Shown: positions 10,004 through 18,796, counted from the first letter of the stretch. The stretch is 62,943 bases of DNA from Propionibacteriales bacterium (GCA_009377795.1 WHTJ01000006.1:1-62943); one strand, 5' to 3'. Translations and numbers: made by a program. The notes: generated by a model from the letters alone, not told the origin.

Positions 10004-10516
10004 GTGCGGATGCAGAGGCGGGACGCCGAGTTCACGGAGTACGTCGCGGCGCGGCGAACGCACCTTCGGAGAACCGCCTACCTGATGTGTGGCGACTGGC
10101 ATACCGCGGACGATCTGGTGCAGACCGCGCTCGCGAAGCTGTACGTCGCATGGCCGCGAATCCACCGTGACGTTCCGCCGGACGCGTATGTTCGCCGCAT
10201 CCTGGTGCGCGCGAACATCGACGAGTCCCGCCGACCGTGGCGGCGAGAGCGAGCCACCGAGGAGCTGCCCGAATCACCGGCCGAGGAGACGTTCGCGGTG
10301 GAGGACCGCGAGCAGGTGCGGGCGGCGCTCGCCCGACTGGCACCCGGCCAGCGGACCGCCGTGGTCCTGCGTTACTGGGCAGGACTGTCGGTGGAGGAGG
10401 TCGCTCGAGACATGGAGTGCTCGATCGGCACGGTGAAGAGCCAGACCGCGCGCGCGATCGCCCGGCTCCGCGACCAGCTCAGCGCATTGGAGCCGACCCC
10501 GAGGCGGGAGTCATGA
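10004..10516 (+). CDS. SigE-family ECF RNA polymerase sigma factor
   Basis: A 170-residue group 4 sigma factor. Region 2 includes RTAYLMCGDWHTADDLVQTALAKLYVAW (given here as features: the RTAYLMCGDWHTADD and LVQTALAKLY stretches), and region 4 has LAPGQRTAVVLRYWAGLS followed by the helix-turn-helix SVEEVARDMECSIGTVKSQT. This composition is typical of the actinobacterial SigE70 group. The start is GTG 10004 with GGGAG upstream; ATG 10010 is an alternative. Its TGA overlaps the ATG of the next gene (ATGA at 10513-10516), so the two are translationally coupled. Confidence 0.88.
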   Translation: MRMQRRDAEFTEYVAARRTHLRRTAYLMCGDWHTADDLVQTALAKLYVAWPRIHRDVPPDAYVRRILVRANIDESRRPWRRERATEELPESPAEETFAVEDREQVRAALARLAPGQRTAVVLRYWAGLSVEEVARDMECSIGTVKSQTARAIARLRDQLSALEPTPRRES

Positions 10517-11409
10517 CCGAGAAGAACCTGCACGACCTGCTGAACGACCTGTGCGCCGACCCGCCGACCTCCGATCAGCTGCCGGGCGACGACATCCGCC
10601 GGGGCCGGCGGCTGCTGCGCCGCCGTCGGGTCGCTCTCGGCGGTACGACGCTGGCCTCGGTCGCTGTACTCGCCGTCGGTGTCACGCTCGCGCCCGACGT
10701 ACTCTCGGCCGACGGCGGAGCATCCGACTCGGGGGTAACCTCGACCCAGCAGGCACTCTCCGACGGCGAGATCCTGGAGGGTTGCGCCGTCGCGGACGAG
10801 CAGTTCAGAGACGCCACCGATCCGGCCAAGGCCGGTGGGGGGACGGACCCGATCGACGACTGGCGCGTGGAGGTCAGCGGGCTGAACGATCGCGGCGTGA
10901 CCGCGGTCCTGGTGTCGCCCGACCGTGAGCGGTACGCGTTCTGCGGCCTGGACGAACGCGGTTCGGAGTACGGCGACTACTACCGCCATGGCGTCGACGT
11001 GGTCCCGCCGTCGTTCGACGTGTGGGTGCAGTACGACAGGGAACGCTGCGAGCCGTCGGACCCCGAGTCCGGGCGATGCCTCGCGTGGTACGCCGGTGGC
11101 CTGGCCCCCGCGGAGGTTGACCGGGTGACCTTCAGGACGCCGGACGGCGAAGTCACCGAGGCGGATGTCTCGAACGGCTACTACGTGTGGACTGCGGAGT
11201 CCGAGGGTCGCGTCGACGAGACGAAGCCGGTGTGGGCGACGTTCTACGACGCCGACGATGAGCAGCTCGCCCGGCGGAACGCCAATGCGGCGTCCGGCGA
11301 GGGGCCGGTGAAACAGTGTTCGCGTACGGAAGGCGACGACACCATCGTGTGGACCGTCCCCGAGGTCCAGACGTGCGCGGACGGGTCGGAGGACTCCGGG
11401 TCCCGATAG
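10513..11409 (+). CDS. membrane protein cotranscribed with the sigma factor (possible anti-sigma partner)
   Basis: A 298-residue protein with a short acidic N-terminal cytoplasmic part, a run of basic residues (GRRLLRRRR near 31-39), one membrane helix at about 40-60 and a large extracytoplasmic domain with several Cys residues. The 4-base overlap with the sigma gene and the topology suggest it senses an outside signal and controls the sigma factor. No zinc-binding anti-sigma HxxxCxxC motif is seen, so this role is inferred from context only. Many SigE70-type sigma genes have such membrane neighbours of unknown function. Confidence 0.72.
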   Translation: MTEKNLHDLLNDLCADPPTSDQLPGDDIRRGRRLLRRRRVALGGTTLASVAVLAVGVTLAPDVLSADGGASDSGVTSTQQALSDGEILEGCAVADEQFRDATDPAKAGGGTDPIDDWRVEVSGLNDRGVTAVLVSPDRERYAFCGLDERGSEYGDYYRHGVDVVPPSFDVWVQYDRERCEPSDPESGRCLAWYAGGLAPAEVDRVTFRTPDGEVTEADVSNGYYVWTAESEGRVDETKPVWATFYDADDEQLARRNANAASGEGPVKQCSRTEGDDTIVWTVPEVQTCADGSEDSGSR

Positions 11410-11415
11410 GCGACA

Positions 11416-12843
11416 ATGGGTCGCGTGATTGCGAATGTCCTCGCCCAGCGTTATGCCTCGCGTGAGCTCGCGGAGCTGTGGTCTCCGGAGCACAAGGTCC
11501 GGCTCGAGCGTCAGCTGTGGGTCGCCGTGCTCAAGGCGCAGCGCGACCTCGGCGTGGAGGTGCCGAACGGCGTGATCGAGGCGTACGAGAAGGTCCTCGA
11601 CCAGGTCGACCTCGCCTCGATCGCGGAGCGGGAGCGGGTGACGAGGCACGATGTCAAGGCCAGGATCGAGGAGTTCTCGGCGCGCGCGGGTCACGAGCAC
11701 GTCCACAAGGGCATGACCAGCCGTGACCTGACGGAGAACGTCGAGCAGCTCCAGGTGCGGGAATCCCTTGTCCTGATGCGAAATCGCATGGTCGCCACGC
11801 TCGCCCGGCTCGGCCGGCTCGCGGCCGAGCACCAGACCCTGGTGATGGCCGGCCGATCGCACAACGTCGCCGCCCAGGCGACGACGTTGGGCAAACGGTT
11901 CGCGACCGTCGCCGACGAGATGCTGGTGGCCCTCGACCGGGTGGAGGAGCTCCTGGCGCGCTATCCGTTGCGAGGCATCAAGGGTCCGGTGGGTACGTCG
12001 CAGGACCAGCTCGACCTGCTGGACGGCGAGCCCGCGCGGCTCGCCGAGCTGGAGGGACGAGTCGCCGAGCACCTCGGGTTCGCCCGCGTGCTGACGAGTG
12101 TGGGTCAGGTGTACCCGCGGTCCCTGGACTTCGACGTCGTGTCCGCCCTGGTGCAATGCGCGGCCGGCCCGTCCAGTCTGGCGACCACGATCCGGCTGAT
12201 GGCCGGCAACGAGCTCGTGACCGAAGGCTTCCAACCGGGTCAGGTCGGTTCGAGCGCGATGCCGCACAAGATGAACACCCGCTCCTGCGAGCGGATCAAC
12301 GGCCTTGCGGTGGTCTTGCGCGGATGCCTGTCGATGGTCGGAGAGCTGGCCGGCGACCAGTGGAACGAGGGCGATGTGTCGTGCTCCGTCGTACGCCGGG
12401 TCGCGCTTCCGGACGCCTTCTTCGCCGCCGACGGGTTGTTCGAGACCTTTCTCACCGTGCTCGACGAGTTCGGGGTGTTCCCCGCCGTCGTACGCCGTGA
12501 GCTGGATCGCTACCTCCCCTTCCTCGCGACCACCAAGGTGCTCATGGCCGCGGTGCGGCGCGGCGTCGGCCGCGAGACCGCTCACGAGGCGATCAAGGAG
12601 CACGCGGTGGCGGTCGCCCTGGAGATGCGCGAGCAGGGCGCCGAGCACAACGACCTGTTCGACCGGCTCGCGGGCGACGACCGGCTGCGGTTGAGTAGGG
12701 CGGATCTCGACGCCCTCGTGACGGATCCGGTGTCGTTCACCGGAGCCGCGGTGGGGCAGGTCGACGACGTCGTACGCCGGATCGAGGCCGTGGCCGCCGC
12801 CCATCCGGAGGCCGCGGCCTACAACCCGGGTTCGATCCTCTGA
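11416..12843 (+). CDS. purB: adenylosuccinate lyase
   Basis: Cleaves SAICAR to AICAR and adenylosuccinate to AMP, releasing fumarate each time. The 475-residue protein carries the fumarase/aspartase superfamily signature SSAMPHKMNTRSCE and the conserved GMTSRDLTEN and HNVAAQATTLGKR segments. ATG 11416 is used here; GTG 11425 (MIANVLAQRYAS) would match the usual PurB N-terminus more closely. It starts 6 bases after the preceding gene. A stem-loop of element A begins 12 bases after its stop and probably marks the transcript end. Confidence 0.95.
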   Translation: MGRVIANVLAQRYASRELAELWSPEHKVRLERQLWVAVLKAQRDLGVEVPNGVIEAYEKVLDQVDLASIAERERVTRHDVKARIEEFSARAGHEHVHKGMTSRDLTENVEQLQVRESLVLMRNRMVATLARLGRLAAEHQTLVMAGRSHNVAAQATTLGKRFATVADEMLVALDRVEELLARYPLRGIKGPVGTSQDQLDLLDGEPARLAELEGRVAEHLGFARVLTSVGQVYPRSLDFDVVSALVQCAAGPSSLATTIRLMAGNELVTEGFQPGQVGSSAMPHKMNTRSCERINGLAVVLRGCLSMVGELAGDQWNEGDVSCSVVRRVALPDAFFAADGLFETFLTVLDEFGVFPAVVRRELDRYLPFLATTKVLMAAVRRGVGRETAHEAIKEHAVAVALEMREQGAEHNDLFDRLAGDDRLRLSRADLDALVTDPVSFTGAAVGQVDDVVRRIEAVAAAHPEAAAYNPGSIL

Positions 12844-12854
12844 GGAACTGTTTC

Positions 12855-12910
12855 GCGCCGAGATTGCACTTCTGGCCGACCTTGGTCGGCCAGAAGTGCA
12901 ATCTCGGCGC
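12855..12910. repeat. element A, full stem-loop (copy 2)
   Basis: Two 27-base arms (outer GCGCCGAGATTGCAC, inner TTCTGGCCGACC) pair perfectly around a 2-base TT loop just after the purB stop. The inner arm sequence differs from copy 1, yet is fully compensated. It may act as a transcript end, although no T-run follows. Confidence 0.92.
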
Positions 12911-12920
12911 AAGGGGAGCG

Positions 12921-13116
12921 GGCCTGATGTGCAATCTCGGCGCGAAGGACATCTAGCGTGGCGAGAAATGGCTGATGTCTCCGAGATTTGGCGACCAATC
13001 CGCGCCACACAATGTACAACCAGAGCCAGAACGCGCCACGCATGGCCATGGCCCGACGGGCAGATGTGCAGTCTCGGCGTGAGGGGGGCGGCCTGATGTG
13101 CGATCTCGGCGCGAGA
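12921..13116 (+). repeat. cluster of element A half-units between purB and purC
   Basis: Three direct half-units lie at 12921-12946 (perfect core GTGCAATCTCGGCGCGAA), 13061-13083 (GTGCAGTCTCGGCGTGAGG, two changes) and 13091-13116 (GTGCGATCTCGGCGCGAGAG, one change). A family B repeat sits between the first and second. The decay gradient suggests copies of different age. The last copy ends 25 bases before the purC start, so its GCGAGAG end is part of the purC leader. The rest of the purB-purC gap shows no gene. Confidence 0.85.
12957..13040. repeat. family B hairpin repeat, copy 1 (84 bp)
   Basis: An 84-bp block matching 53466-53549 at about 70 percent, equal in length. Its ends are imperfect inverted repeats (CGTGGCGAGAAATGGCT against the complement of AGCCAGAACGCGCCACG) and an inner TGGCG...CGCCA pair suggests a nested hairpin. 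On the minus strand both copies can be read as a similar peptide with FWLW, WR and QPF in common. I treat it as a structured DNA repeat, not a gene. Confidence 0.75.
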
Positions 13117-13141
13117 GATCGGGTCTGAGAGCATCGTGCCC

Positions 13142-14026
13142 ATGACGGAGACCACCGGCATTCCGGGCGCGACGCATCTGCACTCCGGCAAAGTGCGAGA
13201 TCTCTACGAGCTGTCCGACGGCGCCCTGTTGATGGTCGCCAGCGACCGCATCTCGGCGTACGACTTCGTGCTAACGCCCGCGATCCCCGACAAGGGGCGC
13301 ATCCTCACCCGGATGTCCCTGTGGTGGTTCGAGCAGCTCGGACGGCTCGTGGACAACCACGTGATCGGCCGGGACCTACCGGACGACGTGCCGCCCGCGC
13401 TGCGCGTCCGTTCCGTGATGTGCGAACGGCTCGAGATGATCCCGGTCGAGTGCGTGGCGCGGGGCTATCTCGCCGGTTCCGGTCTGGTCGACTACTCGCG
13501 TACCGGGAAGGTCTGCGGCATCGATCTGCCGCGTGGTCTGACCGGCGGCTCCCGCCTCGACGAGCCGATCTTCACCCCGGCGACCAAGGCGCCGCAGGGC
13601 GAGCACGACGAGAACGTCTCGTACGATGCCGTCGTCGCCACCGTCGGGCCAGAGGTCGCCGACACACTCCGCTCGTTGACGCTGGAGCTCTACCGGTACG
13701 CCGAGCAGATCACCCGCGAACGCGGGATCATCCTGGCCGACACGAAGTTTGAGTTCGGCCGCCGCGCCGATGACTCGATCGTGCTCGGGGACGAGGTGTT
13801 CACGCCGGACTCCTCGCGATTCTGGCCGGTCGACGAGTGGCGGCCGGGCCGGCCGCAGCCGTCGTACGACAAGCAGTTCGTCCGCGACTGGCTGACGTCG
13901 GAAGCGAGCGGATGGGACCGCGGGTCCGGTGCGCCGCCTCCCCCGCTGCCGGACGACATCGTGCAGAAGACCCGCGCCCGATACATCGAGGCCTACGAAC
14001 GCCTCACCGGCGAGACGTTCGGTTGA
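13142..14026 (+). CDS. purC: SAICAR synthetase
   Basis: Couples CAIR and aspartate with ATP to form SAICAR in purine synthesis. The 294-residue protein has the long actinobacterial/eukaryotic-like form of PurC, with [11 protein letters not shown] at the N-terminus, the signature [15 protein letters not shown] and [10 protein letters not shown] near the active site. I chose ATG 13142 over GTG 13136, two codons upstream. The leader is unusual: about 290 bases of repeats (element A and family B) separate it from purB. Confidence 0.95.
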   Translation: MTETTGIPGATHLHSGKVRDLYELSDGALLMVASDRISAYDFVLTPAIPDKGRILTRMSLWWFEQLGRLVDNHVIGRDLPDDVPPALRVRSVMCERLEMIPVECVARGYLAGSGLVDYSRTGKVCGIDLPRGLTGGSRLDEPIFTPATKAPQGEHDENVSYDAVVATVGPEVADTLRSLTLELYRYAEQITRERGIILADTKFEFGRRADDSIVLGDEVFTPDSSRFWPVDEWRPGRPQPSYDKQFVRDWLTSEASGWDRGSGAPPPPLPDDIVQKTRARYIEAYERLTGETFG

Positions 14027-14158
14027 GCCGGCCCTCGGGTGTGACGTCGTCCGGCGTACACGGAGATATCGAGCACTGTCGACCAACGCGGACAACCTGA
14101 CTAGGTTGAGCACGTACGGTGCCATGCGCTTGCGGTGCCCGACCCTGGAGGTAGGACG

Positions 14159-15709
14159 ATGCTCAACCTGGCGATGCTGCTCGACGACTCCGCCCGCAAG
14201 CAGCCCGATCGGACCGCGGTCGTGCTCGGCGACACCCGGCTGCCGTACTTCGCGATCACCGCCGCCGCCAACCAGGTCGCGAACCTGCTCACCAGCCGCG
14301 GCATCGGGCCCGGAGACAAGGTGGCGCTCAGCTGCCCCAACCTGCCGTACTTCCCGATCATCTACTACGGCATCCTCAGGGCCGGCGCGGTCGTCGTACC
14401 GCTCAACGTGCTGCTGAAGGGACGCGAGGTCGCCTACCATCTCGACGACTCGGATGCGCGGGCGTACTTCTGCTTCGAGGGCACGCCGGAGCTCCCGATG
14501 GGCCAGGAGGGGTGGACCGGATTCGGCGACACCGCCGGCTGTGAGCACTTCTTCCTCATCACCGCCGACCCCGCCGCCGCGTCGTCGATCGACGGTGCGG
14601 AGACGTTCGGGGCTGCGGTGAGCCAGCAGCCCCCGACGTACGACACTGCGCTCACGGAGCCGGATGACACCGCGGTGATCCTCTATACGAGCGGTACGAC
14701 GGGACAGCCCAAGGGTGCCGAGCTGTCGCACGCGAACATGGTGATGAACGCCGTCACGTGTCTCCGGCTGTTCGAAGGCAGCCCACTCAACCCGGACATC
14801 CATCTGCTCTCCTTACCGCTGTTCCACTCGTTCGGGCAGACCGTTCAGATGAACGCCGGCTTCGCCATCGGGTCGACGCTCGTGCTCATGCCGCGCTTCG
14901 ATCCAAAGCAGGCGCTTTCCTTGATGCAGAAGGAAAACGTCACCTACTTCGCGGGTGTGCCGACGATGTACTGGGCTCTGCTCGGCGCGCTCGACGACAG
15001 GGTGGACGTAGAGCTCCTCGCACGAAATCTGCGGATCGCCTGCGCCGGCGGGTCTTCGTTGCCGGTGGAGATCATCAAGGAGTTCAAGTCCCGGTTCAAC
15101 GTTCAGATCCTCGAGGGCTACGGGCTGTCGGAAACGTCGCCGGTCGCGACGTTCAACCATCGCGACCGCGAGCCCAGGCCGGGCTCCGTCGGCACCCCGA
15201 TCTGGGGGATCGAAACGAAGCTCATCGACCCGGAGTGGAAGACCGTCGAGGGTCCGGACCAGGTCGGCGAGATCGCGATCAGGGGCCACAACATCATGAA
15301 GGGCTACTACCGGCGGCCCGAAGCCACGGAAGAGGTGATGCGCGACGGCTGGTTCCGGACCGGGGACCTCGCGCAGCGGGACGAGGACGGCTACTACTAC
15401 ATCGTCGACCGGGCCAAGGACATGATCATCCGCGGTGGGTTCAACGTCTATCCCCGCGAGATCGAGGAGGTGCTGATGACCCACGAGGCGGTGTCGCTCG
15501 CGGCCGTGGTCGGCGTACCTCACGAGGAGCACGGCGAGGAGGTCAAGGCGTTCGTCATCAGGAACGACGGCGCCGAGATCAGCGAGGACGAGCTGATCGC
15601 CTGGTGCAAGGAGCAGATGGCGAGCTACAAGTACCCGAGGATCGTCGAGTTCCGCGACCAGCTGCCGATGACCGCGACCGGCAAGATCCTCAAACGGGAG
15701 CTCAGCTGA
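14159..15709 (+). CDS. long-chain fatty-acid-CoA ligase (AMP-forming)
   Basis: A 516-residue ANL-superfamily enzyme that adenylates a carboxylic acid and transfers it to CoA. Visible signatures are the phosphate loop YTSGTTGQPKGAE (176-188), YGLSETSP in the adenylate-binding region, GWFRTGDLAQRDEDG, and the catalytic lysine Lys509 in TGKILKREL near the end. The chain-length preference is not readable. A strong GGAGGT ribosome site (14147-14152) fixes ATG 14159. It converges with the TetR gene across two element A half-units. The TetR gene may regulate lipid or export functions nearby, but this is only context. Confidence 0.92.
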   Translation: MLNLAMLLDDSARKQPDRTAVVLGDTRLPYFAITAAANQVANLLTSRGIGPGDKVALSCPNLPYFPIIYYGILRAGAVVVPLNVLLKGREVAYHLDDSDARAYFCFEGTPELPMGQEGWTGFGDTAGCEHFFLITADPAAASSIDGAETFGAAVSQQPPTYDTALTEPDDTAVILYTSGTTGQPKGAELSHANMVMNAVTCLRLFEGSPLNPDIHLLSLPLFHSFGQTVQMNAGFAIGSTLVLMPRFDPKQALSLMQKENVTYFAGVPTMYWALLGALDDRVDVELLARNLRIACAGGSSLPVEIIKEFKSRFNVQILEGYGLSETSPVATFNHRDREPRPGSVGTPIWGIETKLIDPEWKTVEGPDQVGEIAIRGHNIMKGYYRRPEATEEVMRDGWFRTGDLAQRDEDGYYYIVDRAKDMIIRGGFNVYPREIEEVLMTHEAVSLAAVVGVPHEEHGEEVKAFVIRNDGAEISEDELIAWCKEQMASYKYPRIVEFRDQLPMTATGKILKRELS

Positions 15710-15860
15710 CGATCTCCCAGGCGGAGGTCGCTACGCCGGGCGATGCCGTCTCCGCCCGGAGCCGACTTCGTCGGCTCTTTTGCGCCCGGCCACACCCGAG
15801 CCGGCATCGCCCGGCTCCGCTCCGCTGTCGTTGGCCGGCGCCGGCTCCACCAGGCGGGTC

Positions 15861-15918
15861 GGCCAGATGTGCAATCTCGGCGCGAGAGGTGCGGCCAGTT
15901 GTGCAATCTCGGCGCGGG
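15861..15918 (+). repeat. two tandem direct half-units of element A
   Basis: Half-units at 15861-15887 and 15893-15918 share GGCCAG(A/T)TGTGCAATCTCGG then CGCG, 32 bases apart start to start. The second ends three bases before the stop codon of the convergent TetR gene. No inverted partner is present, so unlike the full copies they cannot fold into a long hairpin. Confidence 0.9.
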
Positions 15919-15920
15919 GA

Positions 15921-16520
15921 TCAGCGCGCGGCGAGGAGGGCGCGGAGCCCGTTGGCGTACGACCTGGGTGTCACATCGCCGACCAGCAGACGTTGCACGA
16001 TGAACCCCGGGAACAACCCCATCAGGGCCTGTCCCACATGCTGCGGATCGGCGTCCGCCGGCAGGTGCCCGGCGGCCTGCCACCGGCGGGCGATCTCGAT
16101 CCATAGCTCGCGGATCTGCCGGATCTTGGGCATGACGATGTCGAGCACCTTCCCGCCGCGGACGGCCTCTCCCCAGGCCTGGACGGCGATCACGGTGAAG
16201 TCCCCCTCCTCGTCATCGGCGTGCTCGACGATCCATTCGAGCATGGTCTCGATGACGTCCGCGGGGTGCGGTGCCGCGCCGTCCGCGAGGAGCTCCAGGA
16301 GCATGTCCTCCACCCGGCCGATCGACTGATCGGCGATCGACTCCAAGATCTGCTCCTTGCCCTTGAAGTAACGGTAAACCGCGCCGGCCGATAGTCCGGA
16401 CTCGGCGATCACGTCGGCCATGCTGGCTTGGTGGAATCCCTTGCGGAGCACGCATTTTCGGGCCGCTGAGATGATCTGCTCGCGGCGGGCAGCCCGGTGC
16501 TCTTCGGTGACCTTCGGCAT
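15921..16520 (-). CDS. TetR/AcrR family transcriptional regulator
   Basis: A 199-residue one-component repressor. The N-terminal helix-turn-helix region includes MADVIAESGLSAGAVYRYF, and the C-terminal ligand domain ends in LLAAR. The start ATG at 16518-16520 gives MPKVTEEHRAARREQI. It is divergent from a membrane protein gene, and the 114-base gap holds two similar inverted repeats built on AACGA..TCGTT, so autoregulation and control of the divergent gene are likely. The gene's 3' end abuts an element A half-unit. Confidence 0.9.
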   Translation of the reverse strand: MPKVTEEHRAARREQIISAARKCVLRKGFHQASMADVIAESGLSAGAVYRYFKGKEQILESIADQSIGRVEDMLLELLADGAAPHPADVIETMLEWIVEHADDEEGDFTVIAVQAWGEAVRGGKVLDIVMPKIRQIRELWIEIARRWQAAGHLPADADPQHVGQALMGLFPGFIVQRLLVGDVTPRSYANGLRALLAAR

Positions 16521-16534
16521 GCTGGGGACTGTAA

Positions 16535-16548
16535 AACGAATATTCGTT
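16535..16548. promoter_or_regulatory. candidate TetR operator 1
   Basis: AACGAATATTCGTT is a perfect 14-bp palindrome 15 bases upstream of the TetR start and just before a TTGACA at 16550. Its position would block both divergent promoters. Confidence 0.65.
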
Positions 16549-16549
16549 C

Positions 16550-16579
16550 TTGACAACCCCGGCTCGGCGGGAGCATGCT
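16550..16579 (+). promoter_or_regulatory. candidate promoter for the divergent membrane gene
   Basis: TTGACA at 16550-16555 is followed after 18 bases by CATGCT (16574-16579), and lies between the two candidate TetR operators. The -35 is a consensus match; the -10 is weak. Confidence 0.45.
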
Positions 16580-16592
16580 GTGGGCCAAAGAG

Positions 16593-16606
16593 AACGACCA
16601 TTCGTT
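16593..16606. promoter_or_regulatory. candidate TetR operator 2
   Basis: AACGACCATTCGTT shares 12 of 14 bases with operator 1, with its centre 58 bp away. It lies upstream of the ribosome site of the membrane gene, in its leader if the TTGACA promoter is used. Confidence 0.55.
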
Positions 16607-16634
16607 TTAGGCGGTGTCGCCGAAGGAGGAGCCG

Positions 16635-17657
16635 ATGTCTGACCACACAGCGCCCACTGCGCCGTCGTCGTGGCGCCGGGTCGCGGGAGCGGTCGTGTTG
16701 CTGACCGCGATCATCTCACTGTTGTTGACCGCCTTCGCGTGGCCGGCGACCCGATCGGAGCCGCGCGACCTGCCGATCGCGGTGGCGGGACCCGAGCCGA
16801 TGGCTCAGCAGGTCGCCGCCGCCCTGGCCGAGGAACGGCCGGGCGCGTTCGAGGTCGACGTGGTGGCGGACCGGGATTCCGCCGAGCAGGCGATTCTCGA
16901 TCGGGACGCCTACGCGGCGTTCGTGCTGAGCCCGGACGGCCCGCCCGAGGTGCTCACCGCGTCGGCGGCGAGCCCCGCGGTCGCGCAGGTCGTCAACCAG
17001 ATCGCGCAACGCCTCGCCGCCGAGCAAGCGCCCGAGGCGACCGCGCCGGTGCCGGTCACCGACGTCGTACCGCTGCCGGACGACGACCCGCGCGGCGCCG
17101 GACTCACCGCGGGCGCGTTGCCGCTGGTGTTGGGCGGCATCCTGGCCGCCGCACTCCTGACCCAGATGCTGCAGGGAGCGGTACGCCGGCTCGTGGGCGC
17201 GCTGAGCTTCGCGGTTCTGGGTGCCGTCGCGATGTCCGCGATTCTGCAACTGTGGTTGGGATCCCTGGAGGGCGACTACTGGGCGAACGTCGGCGTCACC
17301 GCGCTCTCGATCGCCGCGACGTCGACCACCATCCTCGGGCTGGAATGGTCGTTCGGCAATCCGGGTCTCGGCCTCGGGGCCGCGGTCATGATGCTCCTGG
17401 GCAACCCCCTGTCCGGCATGGCCAGCGCTCCGGAGATGCTCCCGTCCGGATGGGGCGAGCTGGGTCAGCTGCTCCCGCCCGGCGCGGCCGGGACCCTGCT
17501 GCGGTCGACGGCCTTCTTCGACGGCGCCGGCGCCGCCGGTCCGGTCACGGTGCTCGCAAGCTGGGTCGCGATCGGGTTCGCGTTGTGCCTGCTCGGTTCG
17601 CTTCGCAGTCGAGTTCGCCGTACTCAACCCGCGAGCGCGGGCGCGGCGACCGCCTGA
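16635..17657 (+). CDS. ABC-2/YhgE-like multi-pass membrane protein
   Basis: A 340-residue integral membrane protein. One helix at about 17-36 is followed by an extracytoplasmic domain of ~120 residues and then five or more helices (LPLVLGGILAAALLTQML, LSFAVLGAVAMSAILQLWLG and others). This layout resembles the permease part of YhgE/Pip and ABC-2 exporters, and the RDLPIAVAGPEPMA strand recalls DUF3533/YhgE proteins. No ATPase lies beside it. AAGGAGG (16623-16629) fixes ATG 16635. The divergent TetR gene and operators suggest inducible efflux or envelope stress response. Confidence 0.78.
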   Translation: MSDHTAPTAPSSWRRVAGAVVLLTAIISLLLTAFAWPATRSEPRDLPIAVAGPEPMAQQVAAALAEERPGAFEVDVVADRDSAEQAILDRDAYAAFVLSPDGPPEVLTASAASPAVAQVVNQIAQRLAAEQAPEATAPVPVTDVVPLPDDDPRGAGLTAGALPLVLGGILAAALLTQMLQGAVRRLVGALSFAVLGAVAMSAILQLWLGSLEGDYWANVGVTALSIAATSTTILGLEWSFGNPGLGLGAAVMMLLGNPLSGMASAPEMLPSGWGELGQLLPPGAAGTLLRSTAFFDGAGAAGPVTVLASWVAIGFALCLLGSLRSRVRRTQPASAGAATA

Positions 17658-17675
17658 GATGGCTCTGCTTCGCTG

Positions 17676-17728
17676 AGTGTGACGTTTTCGACGGACGCGC
17701 CGGAGTGTCGCGTCGAAAACGTCCCACT
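17676..17728. repeat. family C hairpin repeat, copy 1
   Basis: Arms of 17 bases (AGTGTGACGTTTTCGAC at 17676-17692 and its complement with one mismatch at 17712-17728) around a 19-base loop. It lies between the YhgE-like gene and purS and matches 21847-21894 at about 80 percent. It may end transcription before purS; no T-run follows. Confidence 0.8.
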
Positions 17729-17809
17729 CGGCGGCGACGCGCGCCTTCCCTACAATGGGCGCGCCGGACCGACCGTCGAATCGGCGTACTTCACAGCGAG
17801 GAGTTCCGC

Positions 17810-18109
17810 GTGGCCCGTGTCGTCGTTGACGTCATGCTCAAGCCCGAGATTCTCGACCCGCAAGGCAAGGCCGTGCATGGGGCGCTGAACCGGCTCGGGT
17901 TCGCGGGCGTCAACCAGGTCCGCCAAGGCAAGCGGTTCGAGATCGAGCTGGACGGCGACGTGGACGATGCGCGTCTGTCCGAGGTGCACGCGTTCGCCGA
18001 GCAGCTGCTCTCCAACCCGGTGATCGAGGACTACACGGTGCGGGTCGAGGGGGACGCCCGCACCGGCGAGGCCGGACTGGAGCGCGCCGCGGATGGTGCG
18101 GAGCGATGA
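17810..18109 (+). CDS. purS: FGAM synthase subunit PurS
   Basis: Small subunit of the three-part formylglycinamidine ribonucleotide synthase, bridging PurQ and PurL. The 99-residue product has the family pattern [19 protein letters not shown] and [21 protein letters not shown] (17798-17803) precedes the GTG start 17810. Its TGA overlaps the purQ ATG (ATGA), so the two are coupled. purL, normally next, lies 24 kb away. The C-terminal ~15 residues ([16 protein letters not shown]) extend beyond the usual ~80-residue core. Confidence 0.93.
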   Translation: MARVVVDVMLKPEILDPQGKAVHGALNRLGFAGVNQVRQGKRFEIELDGDVDDARLSEVHAFAEQLLSNPVIEDYTVRVEGDARTGEAGLERAADGAER

Positions 18110-18777
18110 AGGTCGGGGTCGTCACCTTTCCGGGCTCGCTCGATGATCACGATGCGATGCGCGCCGTCAGGCTGGCCGGCGGCGAGCCGGTGTCCTTGTG
18201 GCACGGCGATCGCGACCTCAAGGGCGTCGACGCCGTTGTGCTGCCGGGAGGCTTCTCGTACGGCGACTACCTGCGGGTCGGGGCGATAGCCCGGTTCGCG
18301 CCGGTCATGACCGAGGTGATCGAGGCCGCCGACCGCGGGATGCCGGTGCTGGGGATCTGCAACGGGTTCCAGATCCTGTGCGAGTCGCATCTGCTTCCCG
18401 GTGCGCTGGTCCGCAACGACCGGCAGAGATTCGTGTGTCGTGACCAGCGACTGCGGATCGAGAACTCGCAGACGGCGTGGACGTCGGCGTACTTCCCCGG
18501 TCAGGAGGTCACGCTGGTGATCAAGAACGGCGAGGGCGGTTATGTCGCCGACGACAAGACCCTCGATCGCCTCGAAGGCGAGGGTCGGGTCCTGGCCCGC
18601 TATCTGGACGTCAACCCGAACGGATCGCTGCGCGACATCGCGGGCGTGTGCAACGAGAAGGGCAACGTCGTCGGACTGATGCCGCACCCGGAGCACGCGG
18701 TCGACGAGCTGTGCGGCGCCGGCACTGATGGCCTCGGCTTCTTCAGCTCGGTCCTGCCGGCCGCCGTGGCCCACTAG
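18106..18777 (+). CDS. purQ: FGAM synthase glutaminase subunit PurQ
   Basis: Class I glutamine amidotransferase that releases ammonia for FGAM synthesis. The 223-residue protein shows the nucleophile Cys85 in VLGICNGFQ and His194/Glu196 in [10 protein letters not shown], plus the oxyanion motif [11 protein letters not shown]. It is translationally coupled to purS. In related bacteria purL follows directly; here the next gene on this strand is more than 4 kb away and purL is at 42641, so purL must have its own promoter. Confidence 0.95.
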   Translation: MKVGVVTFPGSLDDHDAMRAVRLAGGEPVSLWHGDRDLKGVDAVVLPGGFSYGDYLRVGAIARFAPVMTEVIEAADRGMPVLGICNGFQILCESHLLPGALVRNDRQRFVCRDQRLRIENSQTAWTSAYFPGQEVTLVIKNGEGGYVADDKTLDRLEGEGRVLARYLDVNPNGSLRDIAGVCNEKGNVVGLMPHPEHAVDELCGAGTDGLGFFSSVLPAAVAH

Positions 18778-18784
18778 CACCCAA

Positions 18785-18796
18785 CTTCGGCGCGAG
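18785..18796 (+). repeat. remnant of an element A half-unit
   Basis: CTTCGGCGCGAG keeps only the outer end of the half-unit, 8 bases after purQ. It could be chance, but it sits at the left edge of the catabolic block, between two converging stops. Confidence 0.4.

Noticed and set aside
12921-13116. Direct repeats resembling a small CRISPR array
   Set aside because: Spacing is irregular, units are parts of a palindrome found all over the window, and there are no cas genes.
10372-13191. A 939-codon open frame on the minus strand opposite the sigma factor, its partner and purB
   Set aside because: It is antisense to three genes with clear family motifs; long antisense frames are expected at this GC content.
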